From the NCBI GenBank assembly GCA_021203425.1, contig JAJQBF010000078.1:1-35536 (forward strand): DNA of 35,536 nucleotides, written 5' to 3'. Made by a program: the position numbers and the translations under genes. The DNA comes from Clostridiales bacterium. Lineage in GTDB: Bacteria; Bacillota; Clostridia; Lachnospirales; CAG-274. Below the pieces are notes generated by a model. That model was given only the letters and a program-made list of their open reading frames with translations. It made no database searches and was not told the DNA's origin. The stretch's first letter is position 1, and each line of letters starts with the position of its first letter. Below are positions 1-8,358 of this stretch, in pieces.

Positions 1-41
1 GGATTTCTTTCCGATTCCAGCAGGCGCTTTGCGAGTGATTT

Positions 42-60
42 GGCTGAACTGTAACGATTT
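42..60 (+). repeat. Short dispersed intergenic motif, copy 1
   Basis: The bases GGCTGAACTGTAACGATTT recur, with one mismatch, at 4221-4239, and a diverged copy lies at 14974-14987. This copy ends its conserved 14-base core at 55, 34 bases before the -35 box at 90. The function is unknown. It may be a regulator site or the remnant of a small dispersed repeat. Confidence 0.5.
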
Positions 61-89
61 TTTTGTTTTCATTTTTTCAATAATTTCCG

Positions 90-118
90 TTGTATTATGT
101 AAAAAATTGATGTATAAT
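90..118 (+). promoter_or_regulatory. Sigma-A-type promoter of the tannase-like gene
   Basis: A -35 box TTGTAT (90-95) is followed after a 17-base spacer by a consensus -10 box TATAAT (113-118). The start codon chosen for the gene is 50 bases further on. Confidence 0.7.
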
Positions 119-167
119 CATAATGATAAAGATATTATTGCACTTGTTTTTTAAAGGAGTTGAGTAT

Positions 168-2231
168 ATGAAGAGCAATAAAATTTTACTTTATTCGGCA
201 ATAACGGCAGTCAGCCTTAATATTCTGTCTGCATCTGCTGTTTACGGAGCCGATACACAGGAGGTTCCCGTTTATGTAAACGGAACACAGGCAGCGGTCG
301 GAGTAGTTGTTGACGGAAGAACGCTTGTCGGCTTAAGAGGCGTTTTTGAAACTGTGGGAGCAGAGGTCAGCTATGACGCCGAAGAAAAGAGCGCTGTTAT
401 TAAGACAGATGAAACCGAGGTTAAAATAACGGCAGGAAGTGATATTATGAAGGTTAACGATAATGAAATTGAACTTGACGTGGCGGCTCAAATTACAGAG
501 GGTTCTATGATGATTCCCGTAAGAGCCGTAAGCGAGGCAATAGGCGCCGAGGTGGGCTATGACCCCGAAACAAAAGCAGTCAGCATAACCACAGAGAGCG
601 CTGAAGAGACTGAAACGGCATTTTCGAAAATCGACAGCACGAAATGGCAGTATAACGAGGAAAGCGGTGTTTACTGGCAGATAGGGATTCAATATTGCGC
701 TGACCCCGTTGATTTGACATATGAAACACTGGGTATATTTGTTTCCGAGGCATATATGGACGCTGAGGATAACGGCGACGGAACCTACACCTGTAAGGTA
801 AACACAACAGGAGAGGTAAAGGGCTATACAAGCGAAACAGCGCCTATGGTTATTCCCGTAAATACTCCGGGCTACAGTGCTATGTCGGCGCCGACGGCTT
901 ATGTCAGCGGAGCCGAAAGCTATACAAATGAGGGTTTTATTTATGTTAATGCCGGCTGCAGAGGAAGAGATCACGGTGCACCGACGGGAATAACAGACCT
1001 TAAGGCAGCTGTAAGATTTATAAGATATTCGGGAGAAAATATCCCCGGAAGTACAGACCGTATTTTCACCTTCGGTATGAGCGGCGGCGGAGCACAGAGC
1101 GCCCTTATGGGAGCAACGGGAAACAGCGAACTTTATACACCTTATTTACAGGCGATAGGGGCTGTGGAAGGTTACAGTGACGCTGTTGCCGGGTCTATGT
1201 GCTGGTGTCCCATAACAAATCTTGACTATGCAGATGCGGCATATGAATGGAATATGGGTGTTACAAGAGAGGGTTTAACCGAAGAAGAACAGGCGCTTTC
1301 AGACGGGCTTGCCGAGGCTTACGGCAAATATATAAACAGCTTGGGTCTTAAAGACAGCGACGGAAATGTTCTTACACTTGAAGAATCGGAAAGCGGAATT
1401 TATCAGGCAGGCAGCTATTATGACTATATTAAGGAGGTTATAGAAACGTCTCTTAACCATTTCTTAAGTGATACAGAATTTCCCTACACGCCTTCTTCAG
1501 GCGGCGGCGGTTTCGGCGGCGGCAGAGACTTAGGCGGAAATTTCGGAGGAGACTTCGGCGGAGAACATGAAGGCGGCAATATGAGAATAGAAGATATGGA
1601 TGGTATTGCACGTACGGAAACAGCTGAAGAAACAGATGAAAGCACATATGAAACCGCCGAAGACTATATAGATTCATTAAACAGCGAAGGCGAATGGATT
1701 ATATATGACAGCGAAACAAATACGGCAAGGATAACAAGCGTTGAAGACTTTGTTAAAAACTGTAAGAAGGCATCAAAGAAGCTAGGCGCTTTTGACCAGC
1801 TTGATAAGGGTCAGGGCGAAAACACACTTTTTGGTTACGGCGACGGAAACGGCGCTCATTTTGACAGCGTTATGTCAGAACTTTTAGCCGGAACGGAATA
1901 TGAGGCTGCTTTTGAGGAGGATCTTTCCAAAACCGATTCTGTGGGGAATACAGTTGACACAAGGCTTGATATGTATACACCTCTTTATTATGTAAGCGAG
2001 GCTTACGACGGATACGGCACGGCAGATGTTGCCGAATTTTGGAGAATCAGAACAGGCATAAACCAAAGTGACACAGCCCTTTCTACAGAGGTGAATCTTG
2101 CCCTTGCTCTTCAAAACTACGGCAGAGATGTCGACTTTGAAACCGTTTGGGCACAGGCTCACGTTGAGGCGGAAAGAACAGGCAGTTCAAGCGAAAATTT
2201 TGCGGAATGGGTAAACAGCTGTCTTAAGTAA
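168..2231 (+). CDS. Secreted stalk-domain tannase-like (subtype B) carboxylesterase
   Basis: The 687-residue product starts at ATG 168, chosen because AAAGGAG lies at 153-159 and a signal peptide begins there; an ATG at 123 in the same frame has no such site. A signal peptide (about residues 1-28, ending near AVYGA) is followed by a copper-amine-oxidase-like stalk domain (about 30-145), recognised by the paired pattern ending in PVRAVSEAIGAEV. The rest resembles the Lactobacillus plantarum-type tannase family: the nucleophile elbow GMSGGGAQ puts Ser at 305, with candidate acid Asp620 in GTADVAEFWRIRTG and His665 in VWAQAHVEAERTG. These enzymes hydrolyse galloyl or other aromatic esters; the actual substrate is inferred only. 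A glycine-rich insertion lies at about 443-471. It is monocistronic, with its own promoter. Confidence 0.82.
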   Translation: MKSNKILLYSAITAVSLNILSASAVYGADTQEVPVYVNGTQAAVGVVVDGRTLVGLRGVFETVGAEVSYDAEEKSAVIKTDETEVKITAGSDIMKVNDNEIELDVAAQITEGSMMIPVRAVSEAIGAEVGYDPETKAVSITTESAEETETAFSKIDSTKWQYNEESGVYWQIGIQYCADPVDLTYETLGIFVSEAYMDAEDNGDGTYTCKVNTTGEVKGYTSETAPMVIPVNTPGYSAMSAPTAYVSGAESYTNEGFIYVNAGCRGRDHGAPTGITDLKAAVRFIRYSGENIPGSTDRIFTFGMSGGGAQSALMGATGNSELYTPYLQAIGAVEGYSDAVAGSMCWCPITNLDYADAAYEWNMGVTREGLTEEEQALSDGLAEAYGKYINSLGLKDSDGNVLTLEESESGIYQAGSYYDYIKEVIETSLNHFLSDTEFPYTPSSGGGGFGGGRDLGGNFGGDFGGEHEGGNMRIEDMDGIARTETAEETDESTYETAEDYIDSLNSEGEWIIYDSETNTARITSVEDFVKNCKKASKKLGAFDQLDKGQGENTLFGYGDGNGAHFDSVMSELLAGTEYEAAFEEDLSKTDSVGNTVDTRLDMYTPLYYVSEAYDGYGTADVAEFWRIRTGINQSDTALSTEVNLALALQNYGRDVDFETVWAQAHVEAERTGSSSENFAEWVNSCLK

Positions 2232-2272
2232 CTCTTTTTCTGTGGATTTTTTTGAAAAAACAAAAAAAGTGC

Positions 2273-2301
2273 TTGTAATCGTCGGGAAAATGTGGTATTA
2301 T
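2273..2301 (+). promoter_or_regulatory. Promoter of rpsB-tsf
   Basis: TTGTAA (2273-2278), a 17-base spacer and TATTAT (2296-2301), with a TGG extended -10 element at 2293-2295. This leaves a leader of roughly 130 bases before rpsB. Confidence 0.72.
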
Positions 2302-2340
2302 TATTTTTGCGTATAAATTTTCGTATGTTTAACGCTTATT

Positions 2341-2412
2341 ACACACACAGCTTTTTTCTGCGGCGCCGTGCTTAAGGGCTTATGTCTTTAGGTTGCCGCT
2401 GTATGCTGTGGA
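2341..2412 (+). promoter_or_regulatory. Structured 5' leader of rpsB, possible autoregulatory element
   Basis: Within the untranslated leader, CACAGC (2346-2351) can pair with GCTGTG (2405-2410), and inside it GCGGC (2360-2364) can pair with GCCGC (2395-2399). The result is a two-stem hairpin just upstream of the ribosome site at 2422-2429. Ribosomal-protein operons are often controlled by such leaders bound by their own product. That this one binds S2 is inference. Confidence 0.45.
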
Positions 2413-2437
2413 GGTTTAACTAAAGGAGGATTTTAAA

Positions 2438-3175
2438 ATGAGTGTTATTACAATGAAACAGCTTTTGGAAACGGGCGTTCACTTCGGTCACCAGGCAAGA
2501 CGTTGGAACCCTAAAATGGCAGAATATATTTTTGCCGAAAGAAACGGTATCTATATTATCGACCTTCAGAAGACAGTTAAGATGGTTGAAGATGCTTACA
2601 ACGCAGTAGCCGAAATCACAAAAGACGGCGGTGAACTTCTTTTTGTAGGTACAAAGAAACAGGCTCAGGATTCTATCAGAGAAGAGGCAACTCGCTGCGG
2701 TATGAATTATGTAAGCGAAAGATGGTCCGGCGGACTTCTTACAAACTTTGAAACAACAAAGTCAAGAATCAAGAGACTTAAAGAGCTTGACACAATGATT
2801 GAAGACGGAACAATGGACGTACTTCCCAAGAAGGAAGTTGCCAAGCTTATGCATGAAAAGGAAAAGCTTGAAAGAAGTATCGGCGGTATCAAAGAAATGA
2901 AGAGAGTTCCCGATGTTATCTTTATTGTTGACCCCCGGAAGGAACACCTTGCTGTTGCCGAGGCTCATAACCTTGATATTCCCATTGTTGCTATTGTTGA
3001 TACAAACTGCGACCCTGAGGAAGTTGATTATGTTATCCCCGGAAATGACGATGCAATTCGTGCCGTAAAGCTTATTTCTTCAAGAATGGCTGACGCTGTT
3101 ATCGAATCACGTCAGGGTACTGCAAATGACGCAGGCGAAAACACAGAAGAATCAGACGCTGCTGCTTCTGAATAA
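2438..3175 (+). CDS. rpsB: 30S ribosomal protein S2
   Basis: The 245-residue protein is S2 of the small ribosomal subunit, needed for late assembly and for docking S1 and mRNA near the platform. The family is clear from the N-terminal MKQLLETGVHFGHQARRWNP, the segment GGLLTNFETTKSRI, and DVIFIVDPRKEHLAVAEA followed by PIVAIVDTNCDPE. The length fits the family (about 230-250). An acidic tail (about residues 226-245, rich in Glu, Asp and Ala) extends the conserved core, as in many clostridia. An AAAGGAGG site at 2422-2429 fixes the start. It is cotranscribed with tsf, which follows after 34 bases; this is the normal bacterial order. Confidence 0.98.
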   Translation: MSVITMKQLLETGVHFGHQARRWNPKMAEYIFAERNGIYIIDLQKTVKMVEDAYNAVAEITKDGGELLFVGTKKQAQDSIREEATRCGMNYVSERWSGGLLTNFETTKSRIKRLKELDTMIEDGTMDVLPKKEVAKLMHEKEKLERSIGGIKEMKRVPDVIFIVDPRKEHLAVAEAHNLDIPIVAIVDTNCDPEEVDYVIPGNDDAIRAVKLISSRMADAVIESRQGTANDAGENTEESDAAASE

Positions 3176-3209
3176 TTGATATAATTGATTTAACGGAGGT
3201 ATAAATATT

Positions 3210-4142
3210 ATGGCTGTTACTGCTGCTATGATTAAAGAATTAAGAGGTTTATCCGGAGCAGGTATGAGTGCCTGCAAGAGTGCTCTTGTTGAGGCTGACG
3301 GAAATATGGACGCTGCATTTGACATTCTTCGTAAGAGGGGTGCTGCTACAGCTGAAAAGAAAGCCGGCAGAATTGCCGCTGAAGGTTTAAGCCTTCCTTA
3401 TATAACAGAAGACGGAGAGGTTGCTGTTGTTGTAGAAGTAAACTCGGAAACAGACTTCGTTGCCAAAAACCAGAAATTCCAAGACTATGTTCTTGATGTT
3501 GCTAAGCAGGCTGCATCTTCAAAGGCTGCTGATGTTGACGGACTTCTTACGGAAACATGGATTGGCGACAGCTCAAAAACAGTAAACGAAGCTCATATCG
3601 AAATGATTTCGACAATCGGTGAAAAGCTTGCTATCAGACGTTTTGAAAGACTTGTAAACGACGGTTCAAGCCTTTTTGTAAGCTATGTTCACGCAGGCGG
3701 AAAAGTTGCTGTTCTTCTTGAAGTTACAACAGACGTTAAGAATGATAATGTTGTTGAGATGGGTAAAAATATCTGTATGCAGATTGCCGCAATGAGCCCT
3801 AAATTTGTTGACAGAGGAGAAATCTCCGAAGACTTTATAGCTAAAGAAAAGGCTATTCTTATCGACCAGGCTAAGAACGACCCCAAGAATGCCAATAAGC
3901 CCGAAAATATTATCGAAAAGATGATTATCGGTCGTCTTAACAAGGAATTCAAGGAAATGTGTCTTGTTGATCAGGAATATGTTAAAGATGATAAAATGTC
4001 TGTAGGTCAGTATGTTGCGTCTGTAGCTAAAGCAGAAGGCGGCAGCATCGCCCTTAAGAAATTTATCCGCTATGAAACAGGTCAGGGTCTTGAAAAGAAA
4101 AACGAAGACTTCGCTGCAGAAGTAGCAAAGGCTATGGCTTAA
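3210..4142 (+). CDS. tsf: Translation elongation factor Ts
   Basis: The 310-residue protein is EF-Ts, the nucleotide-exchange factor that recycles EF-Tu-GDP in the cytoplasm. It shows the N-terminal UBA-like domain (MIKELRGLSGAGMSACKSAL, then GNMDAAFDILRKRG), the EF-Tu-contacting signature NSETDFVAKNQKF, and the dimerisation domain containing VSYVHAGGKVAVLLEV. The length is at the long end for the family, as expected in clostridia. CGGAGGT at 3194-3200 precedes the ATG. It is the second and last gene of the rpsB operon, closed by a strong terminator at 4166-4195. Confidence 0.98.
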   Translation: MAVTAAMIKELRGLSGAGMSACKSALVEADGNMDAAFDILRKRGAATAEKKAGRIAAEGLSLPYITEDGEVAVVVEVNSETDFVAKNQKFQDYVLDVAKQAASSKAADVDGLLTETWIGDSSKTVNEAHIEMISTIGEKLAIRRFERLVNDGSSLFVSYVHAGGKVAVLLEVTTDVKNDNVVEMGKNICMQIAAMSPKFVDRGEISEDFIAKEKAILIDQAKNDPKNANKPENIIEKMIIGRLNKEFKEMCLVDQEYVKDDKMSVGQYVASVAKAEGGSIALKKFIRYETGQGLEKKNEDFAAEVAKAMA

Positions 4143-4165
4143 AAATAAAAACAGATGTTAACAAA

Positions 4166-4195
4166 GAGCAGCTTTAAAAGGGCTGCTCCTTTTGT
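4166..4195 (+). terminator. Rho-independent terminator of rpsB-tsf
   Basis: GAGCAGC (4166-4172) pairs with GCTGCTC (4182-4188) across a 9-base loop and is followed by CTTTTGTT. Confidence 0.85.
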
Positions 4196-4220
4196 TATGA
4201 AAGAAATCCGACTTGTTTCG

Positions 4221-4239
4221 GGCTGAACAGTAACGATTT
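4221..4239 (+). repeat. Short dispersed intergenic motif, copy 2
   Basis: GGCTGAACAGTAACGATTT differs from copy 1 (42-60) at one base. The 14-base core ends at 4234, 36 bases before the -35 box at 4271. It lies between the tsf terminator and the next promoter, so it belongs to neither gene body. Confidence 0.5.
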
Positions 4240-4270
4240 CATAAATGAGTATTAAAAATAATTTAAATTA

Positions 4271-4298
4271 TTGACTTTTTCGGGATTTATAGTATAAT
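4271..4298 (+). promoter_or_regulatory. Promoter of the surface-polysaccharide operon
   Basis: TTGACT (4271-4276), a 16-base spacer and TATAAT (4293-4298). No other convincing promoter was seen before 14921, so it probably drives the whole locus. Confidence 0.72.
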
Positions 4299-4359
4299 TG
4301 AGGTTATGATGGTTTTTGTATATGTTTTGGGATATACAATGTTTTAAGGAGTGGAGAAT

Positions 4360-7101
4360 ATGGAGCAGAGTTCCGGTAAAGGGGCTATGGCTAAGGATAC
4401 GGTTATATATATGCTTGCAAAGGGCTGTGAAGGTATAGTCGGGGTTTTAACTGTTTCGGCTATGTCGAGAATTTATGTCGCCGAGCAAATGGGTGTGTAT
4501 GCGGCGGTTAATATAGCCGTTACGACAATAGCTATGTTTGCCTGTCAGTGGCTTGTGCAGTCTGTTATGCGATATATAAACAAATATGAAATGAGCGGCT
4601 CACTTCGTGAATTTTACTCAACGGCTTTTTTCTCTTGGGTCAGAGTAAATTTGGCTATTATATTCTTAGCGGCTGTCTTCCTTATTTTTATAAAAAACAC
4701 CGGAGGCAGCTTTCTTGAAACCTACAGTATGCCCGTTTTAATTTCTGCCAGCTTTATGTTTATAACCTACAGCTCCGCCCAGCTCGTTATAGCTATGCTT
4801 GCGGCTGTAAGGCGTGCCAAAACAAACCTGTTTTTGTCTGTTGTAAACATATGCGGAAAACTTATTCTTCTTGTTTTGTTTAACAAGCTTTGGGGACCGA
4901 GGGTTGAATTCATATTTATAAGCTATTGTCTCTTAGATATGTTTTCCACAGTCTTCGGTGTATATAAGCTGGATATGTTTAAATATATCGACCCCAAGGG
5001 CTTTGACAAAGAGGTTTTCGGCGATCTTTTCGCCTACGGATTTCCCCTTATGGGGAACCTTATAACAACCCAGATTTTAAATAAATCGGATATATATATA
5101 ATTACCTTTTTTAAAGGTGAAAGTTCAGCGGGAATTTATTCCACAAACTATTCTCTTGTTTCCTCAGCCCTCACTATGCTTTCGGCGGCGGTTATGAGAG
5201 GAAGTTATCCTACAATACTGCGCACTTGGTCGGAGGGAAAGAAGGAACAAGCCGGAAAGCTTGTAAACGAAGCCGTCAGAATGTACCTTGTTTTAGGGGT
5301 GCCTGCTGTCTGCGGAGTTTTTGCCCTTCAGGACGTCATAAGCGGGGTTTTGTTTGCTCCCGAATATCACAGCGGAAATATAATAATGGGACCTGTTGCC
5401 TTAGGTATGTTTTTTCTTGCGGTGACGGAATACAGTATTAAGGGCTGGGAGCTTAACGCTATGACGAAACAGATTTTTTACAGAAGTCTTATCGGCGGTG
5501 TTATAAACGTAGCCGTAAATATTATATTCGTGCCGGTTTTCGGAATCATAACAGCCGCTGTTTCTACGTTTATAGGCTTTTTTGCTTATTTTCTTCTTGC
5601 ACGTTTCGGCACGAGAAAGCTGCTTAAATTCAAACTTCCCATGAAGACCTATATAAGAATAATAGGCAGCGGACTTATTATGTGGCTTGTGCTTATGATT
5701 ATAAAAAATATTTTGCCTGAAAATATTATTACTTTGGGAGTAATGGTTGTTTTGGGTATGATTATATATTCTGGAACACTTATTTTGAGCGGTGAGGTAA
5801 AAGAGGAGCTTGCTGCTGTTTTAAAAAAAGAAAGGAAGGTCAGTATGAAAAGTATTTGTGTAATAGGTATAGGCTATGTGGGTCTGCCCACAGCGGCAAT
5901 GTTTGCATCAAAAGGTCACAGGGTTGTCGGCTTTGATGTAAACAAAAAAGCCGTCAATGCACTTAATAAAGGTAAAATTATAACAGAAGAACCGGGGCTT
6001 GCAGAGCTTGTAAAGGAAGTTGTTTCTTCCGGAAATCTTGTGGGTTCGACAGAGTGCCCCGAAGACTGCGATGTTTATATCATTGCCGTTCCCACACCTA
6101 TTAATCCCGATAAAACAGCGGATATGAGATATGTTGAATCCGCCACAAGGTCAATCGTTCCCTGTTTAAGAGAGGGAAATGTTGTTGTTCTTGAGTCTAC
6201 ATCACCTCCGAGAACAGTTGAAGATCTTATGCTCCCCATACTTTCCGAATCCGGATTTAAAATGGGCGAAGACGTTTACGTTGCCCATTCTCCCGAGAGA
6301 ATTCTGCCCGGTCAGATTTTATATGAGCTGAGAACAAACAGCCGTATTGTCGGCGGCATAAACGAAAAGTCATCACAGGTTGTTAAAGAGCTTTACGAAA
6401 GTATCTGTGAGGGAGAAATATGTCTTACAACAGCCACAACTGCGGAAATGTGTAAGCTTATGGAAAATACATTCAGAGACGTAAATATAGCTTTGGCAAA
6501 CGAGCTTGCCAAAATGTCAGAAGAACTGGGTGTAAACGCATGGGAGGTTATAAGCCTTGCCAACAAACACCCCAGAGTAAATTTACATCAGCCCGGACCC
6601 GGTGTAGGCGGTCACTGCATAGCCCTTGATCCATGGTTCCTTGCTGAAAAGAGCGAAAATGCCCACCTTATTCACCAGGGAAGACTTATAAACGACTCTA
6701 TGCCTAAGTATGTTCTTGAAAAAATGAGAACGGCTTTGGGAGGCTTTAACGGTCAGCTTGTAACTCTTTTGGGTGTTACATACAAGCCCAACATCGATGA
6801 CGTAAGAGAATCACCTATTATGAAACTGTGGAGTCTTTTGAAAAAAGAAAATGTTGCTGTAAATGCCTGTGATTCTCACGCAAATGAAAAAATCGGCTGT
6901 ATAAATGACATCTATTCGGCCTGTTACAGAGCGTCAATGGTTGTTCTGTGTGTAAACCATAACGAATTTAAGAATATTGATTTTGATAAATTGAAGGAGG
7001 TTATGTCGGGAGACATAATACTCGATACCCGTAATTTCTTTGACAAAGATTTGCTCGAAAGCAAGGGCTTCAATTATATACTCCTCGGCAACGGAAGATA
7101 A
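4360..7101 (+). CDS. Wzx-type polysaccharide flippase fused in frame to UDP-ManNAc dehydrogenase (apparent fusion)
   Basis: As written, one 913-residue frame joins two proteins. Residues 1-495 are a multi-pass (about 12-14 helices) oligosaccharide flippase of the MOP superfamily, which would move lipid-linked repeat units across the membrane. From residue 496 a complete UDP-ManNAc dehydrogenase follows (separate entry). The ATG at 4360 is chosen over the GTG at 4351 because AAGGAG ends at 4351. The junction contains A7 at 5823-5829. With six A residues the flippase frame would end at a TGA overlapping the ATG at 5845 (ATGA), a normal coupled-gene layout. I therefore suspect a one-base insertion, true or artefactual, rather than an evolved bifunctional protein. 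First gene of the operon. Confidence 0.7.
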   Translation: MEQSSGKGAMAKDTVIYMLAKGCEGIVGVLTVSAMSRIYVAEQMGVYAAVNIAVTTIAMFACQWLVQSVMRYINKYEMSGSLREFYSTAFFSWVRVNLAIIFLAAVFLIFIKNTGGSFLETYSMPVLISASFMFITYSSAQLVIAMLAAVRRAKTNLFLSVVNICGKLILLVLFNKLWGPRVEFIFISYCLLDMFSTVFGVYKLDMFKYIDPKGFDKEVFGDLFAYGFPLMGNLITTQILNKSDIYIITFFKGESSAGIYSTNYSLVSSALTMLSAAVMRGSYPTILRTWSEGKKEQAGKLVNEAVRMYLVLGVPAVCGVFALQDVISGVLFAPEYHSGNIIMGPVALGMFFLAVTEYSIKGWELNAMTKQIFYRSLIGGVINVAVNIIFVPVFGIITAAVSTFIGFFAYFLLARFGTRKLLKFKLPMKTYIRIIGSGLIMWLVLMIIKNILPENIITLGVMVVLGMIIYSGTLILSGEVKEELAAVLKKERKVSMKSICVIGIGYVGLPTAAMFASKGHRVVGFDVNKKAVNALNKGKIITEEPGLAELVKEVVSSGNLVGSTECPEDCDVYIIAVPTPINPDKTADMRYVESATRSIVPCLREGNVVVLESTSPPRTVEDLMLPILSESGFKMGEDVYVAHSPERILPGQILYELRTNSRIVGGINEKSSQVVKELYESICEGEICLTTATTAEMCKLMENTFRDVNIALANELAKMSEELGVNAWEVISLANKHPRVNLHQPGPGVGGHCIALDPWFLAEKSENAHLIHQGRLINDSMPKYVLEKMRTALGGFNGQLVTLLGVTYKPNIDDVRESPIMKLWSLLKKENVAVNACDSHANEKIGCINDIYSACYRASMVVLCVNHNEFKNIDFDKLKEVMSGDIILDTRNFFDKDLLESKGFNYILLGNGR
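5834..5840 (+). promoter_or_regulatory. Internal ribosome binding site before the dehydrogenase
   Basis: GGAAGGT lies 4 bases before the in-frame ATG at 5845. Translation of the dehydrogenase as a separate protein is therefore plausible even though the flippase frame runs through without a stop. Confidence 0.6.
5845..7101 (+). CDS. wecC: UDP-N-acetyl-D-mannosamine dehydrogenase
   Basis: The 418-residue cytoplasmic enzyme oxidises UDP-ManNAc to UDP-ManNAcA with two NAD+. It opens with a Rossmann nucleotide loop (CVIGIGYVGLPTAAMFA) and has the central-domain stretch ENTFRDVNIALANELA. The catalytic cysteine is Cys258 in GPGVGGHCIALDPWF, a form typical of WecC-type rather than UDP-glucose dehydrogenases. 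The C-terminal domain includes LLGVTYKPNIDDVRESP. Its length is normal for a free-standing enzyme, which supports separate translation from ATG 5845. No UDP-GlcNAc 2-epimerase for its substrate is present in the window. It continues the flippase frame; see that entry for the homopolymer explanation. Confidence 0.85.
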   Translation: MKSICVIGIGYVGLPTAAMFASKGHRVVGFDVNKKAVNALNKGKIITEEPGLAELVKEVVSSGNLVGSTECPEDCDVYIIAVPTPINPDKTADMRYVESATRSIVPCLREGNVVVLESTSPPRTVEDLMLPILSESGFKMGEDVYVAHSPERILPGQILYELRTNSRIVGGINEKSSQVVKELYESICEGEICLTTATTAEMCKLMENTFRDVNIALANELAKMSEELGVNAWEVISLANKHPRVNLHQPGPGVGGHCIALDPWFLAEKSENAHLIHQGRLINDSMPKYVLEKMRTALGGFNGQLVTLLGVTYKPNIDDVRESPIMKLWSLLKKENVAVNACDSHANEKIGCINDIYSACYRASMVVLCVNHNEFKNIDFDKLKEVMSGDIILDTRNFFDKDLLESKGFNYILLGNGR

Positions 7102-7102
7102 G

Positions 7103-8341
7103 ATGAAAAAAGTTCTTATAATCGCTAACCAGTTTCCCCCTATGGGAGGTTCGGGAGTTCAGCGCAGCGTTAAATTTGTAAAAAATTTAAGATATTTTGA
7201 CTATGAGCCGGTTGTTCTCACACGAGAAGTGGGAAATATGCCCGTTAAGGACGAAACTCTTCTTAAGGATATTCCCGAAGGGGTTAAAATTTACAGAACA
7301 AAAGCCTATGAGGCGCCGGAGCTTAAGGGTATATTCAGAATTCCCGGAAAGGTTTTGGGAAAGCTGACAATTCCCGATTCTGCTTATTACTGGTATAAGG
7401 CGGCAAGGAAAAAAGCCCTTAAAATAATAAAGGACGAAGGTATAGAAATAGTTTACACAACCTCCGCTCCCTATTCCGGCCATCTTTTGGGACTGTATAT
7501 TAAAAAGAAAACAGGCTTGAAGTGGGTTGTAGACTTCAGAGACGAGTGGACGAACAATCCCTATACTCTTGACAGCCCTTATAACCCTATAAGGACGAAA
7601 ATAGAAAAGGGAATGGAGAAAAAGGTTGTTACAAGGGCAGACAGAATTATAGCAAATTCTTCTGTTATGCGTGCCAACTTTATAAAAAACAATCACTTAA
7701 ACGGCGACAACTTCTATGTTATATCAAACGGCTATGACAAAGAAGACTTTGAACACCTTGACTTAACGCCCCCCGATAATTCCGAATTTACTCTTGTCTA
7801 TACCGGCGCTCTTTACGGCAGAAGAAAGCTGGACGTCTTCTTTCAGGCTCTTTCCGAGCTTATAGCCGAAAACAAAATAGACAAAAATAAGATAAAGGTT
7901 CAGCTTATAGGAAATTATCACAAGGATAAGCTGCAGGCGCAAATCGACAGTTTCGGTCTTACGGGGGTTATTGAAATCGTAGGCTATGTTCCCCATGACG
8001 AATGTATAAAGAAACAGCTTTCAGCCGACTGCCTTCTTTTAATAGAAGGCGGCGGCAGAGGAGCCGATGCTTTCTATACGGGAAAGGTTTTCGAATATAT
8101 GAACACAGGCAGACCCGTTCTTTCCCTTCTTCCCGAGGGAGTAGCCAAAGACTTGGTTATTAAAAGCGGAATCGGGCTTGTTTCCGAAACTTCAGATGTA
8201 AACGGAGCAAAAAGCAATCTGCTTAAATATTATAAAGACTGGGAAAAAGGAAAATTAACCTTTAAAGGAAACAGAAAGGTTATTGACAGATATGAGAGAA
8301 AGGTTTTGACGTGTAAACTGGCAAAAATATTTGATAAGTAA
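7103..8341 (+). CDS. GT4-family glycosyltransferase
   Basis: A 412-residue GT-B fold transferase, probably adding a sugar from a nucleotide donor to the lipid-linked polysaccharide at the inner membrane face. The start is the ATG one base after the preceding stop; an upstream in-frame ATG at 7040 would overlap the dehydrogenase heavily. The N-terminal acceptor domain has the glycine loop NQFPPMGGSGVQRSVKF and VVDFRDEWTNNPY. The donor domain begins near LVYTGALYGRRKLDVFF and ends with the nucleotide-binding region FEYMNTGRPVLSLLPEG. The sugar cannot be told from sequence. Tight spacing shows it is in the same operon. Confidence 0.85.
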   Translation: MKKVLIIANQFPPMGGSGVQRSVKFVKNLRYFDYEPVVLTREVGNMPVKDETLLKDIPEGVKIYRTKAYEAPELKGIFRIPGKVLGKLTIPDSAYYWYKAARKKALKIIKDEGIEIVYTTSAPYSGHLLGLYIKKKTGLKWVVDFRDEWTNNPYTLDSPYNPIRTKIEKGMEKKVVTRADRIIANSSVMRANFIKNNHLNGDNFYVISNGYDKEDFEHLDLTPPDNSEFTLVYTGALYGRRKLDVFFQALSELIAENKIDKNKIKVQLIGNYHKDKLQAQIDSFGLTGVIEIVGYVPHDECIKKQLSADCLLLIEGGGRGADAFYTGKVFEYMNTGRPVLSLLPEGVAKDLVIKSGIGLVSETSDVNGAKSNLLKYYKDWEKGKLTFKGNRKVIDRYERKVLTCKLAKIFDK

Positions 8342-8358
8342 GACAGAAGGCGGTTTAT

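Noticed and set aside
333..974. 213-codon minus-strand open frame opposite the tannase-like gene
   Set aside because: It lies wholly inside a well-supported gene, has no ribosome site, and its translation has no recognisable domain; it is a shadow of codon bias.
2232..2272. Terminator after the tannase-like gene
   Set aside because: Only AT pairing between T and A runs is possible; there is no GC stem, so I did not list it.
5823..5830. A-AAA-AAG-like slippery heptamer as a programmed -1 frameshift site
   Set aside because: A -1 slip here leads to a frame without an early stop and would destroy the dehydrogenase; only loss of one base gives the sensible ATGA overlap.
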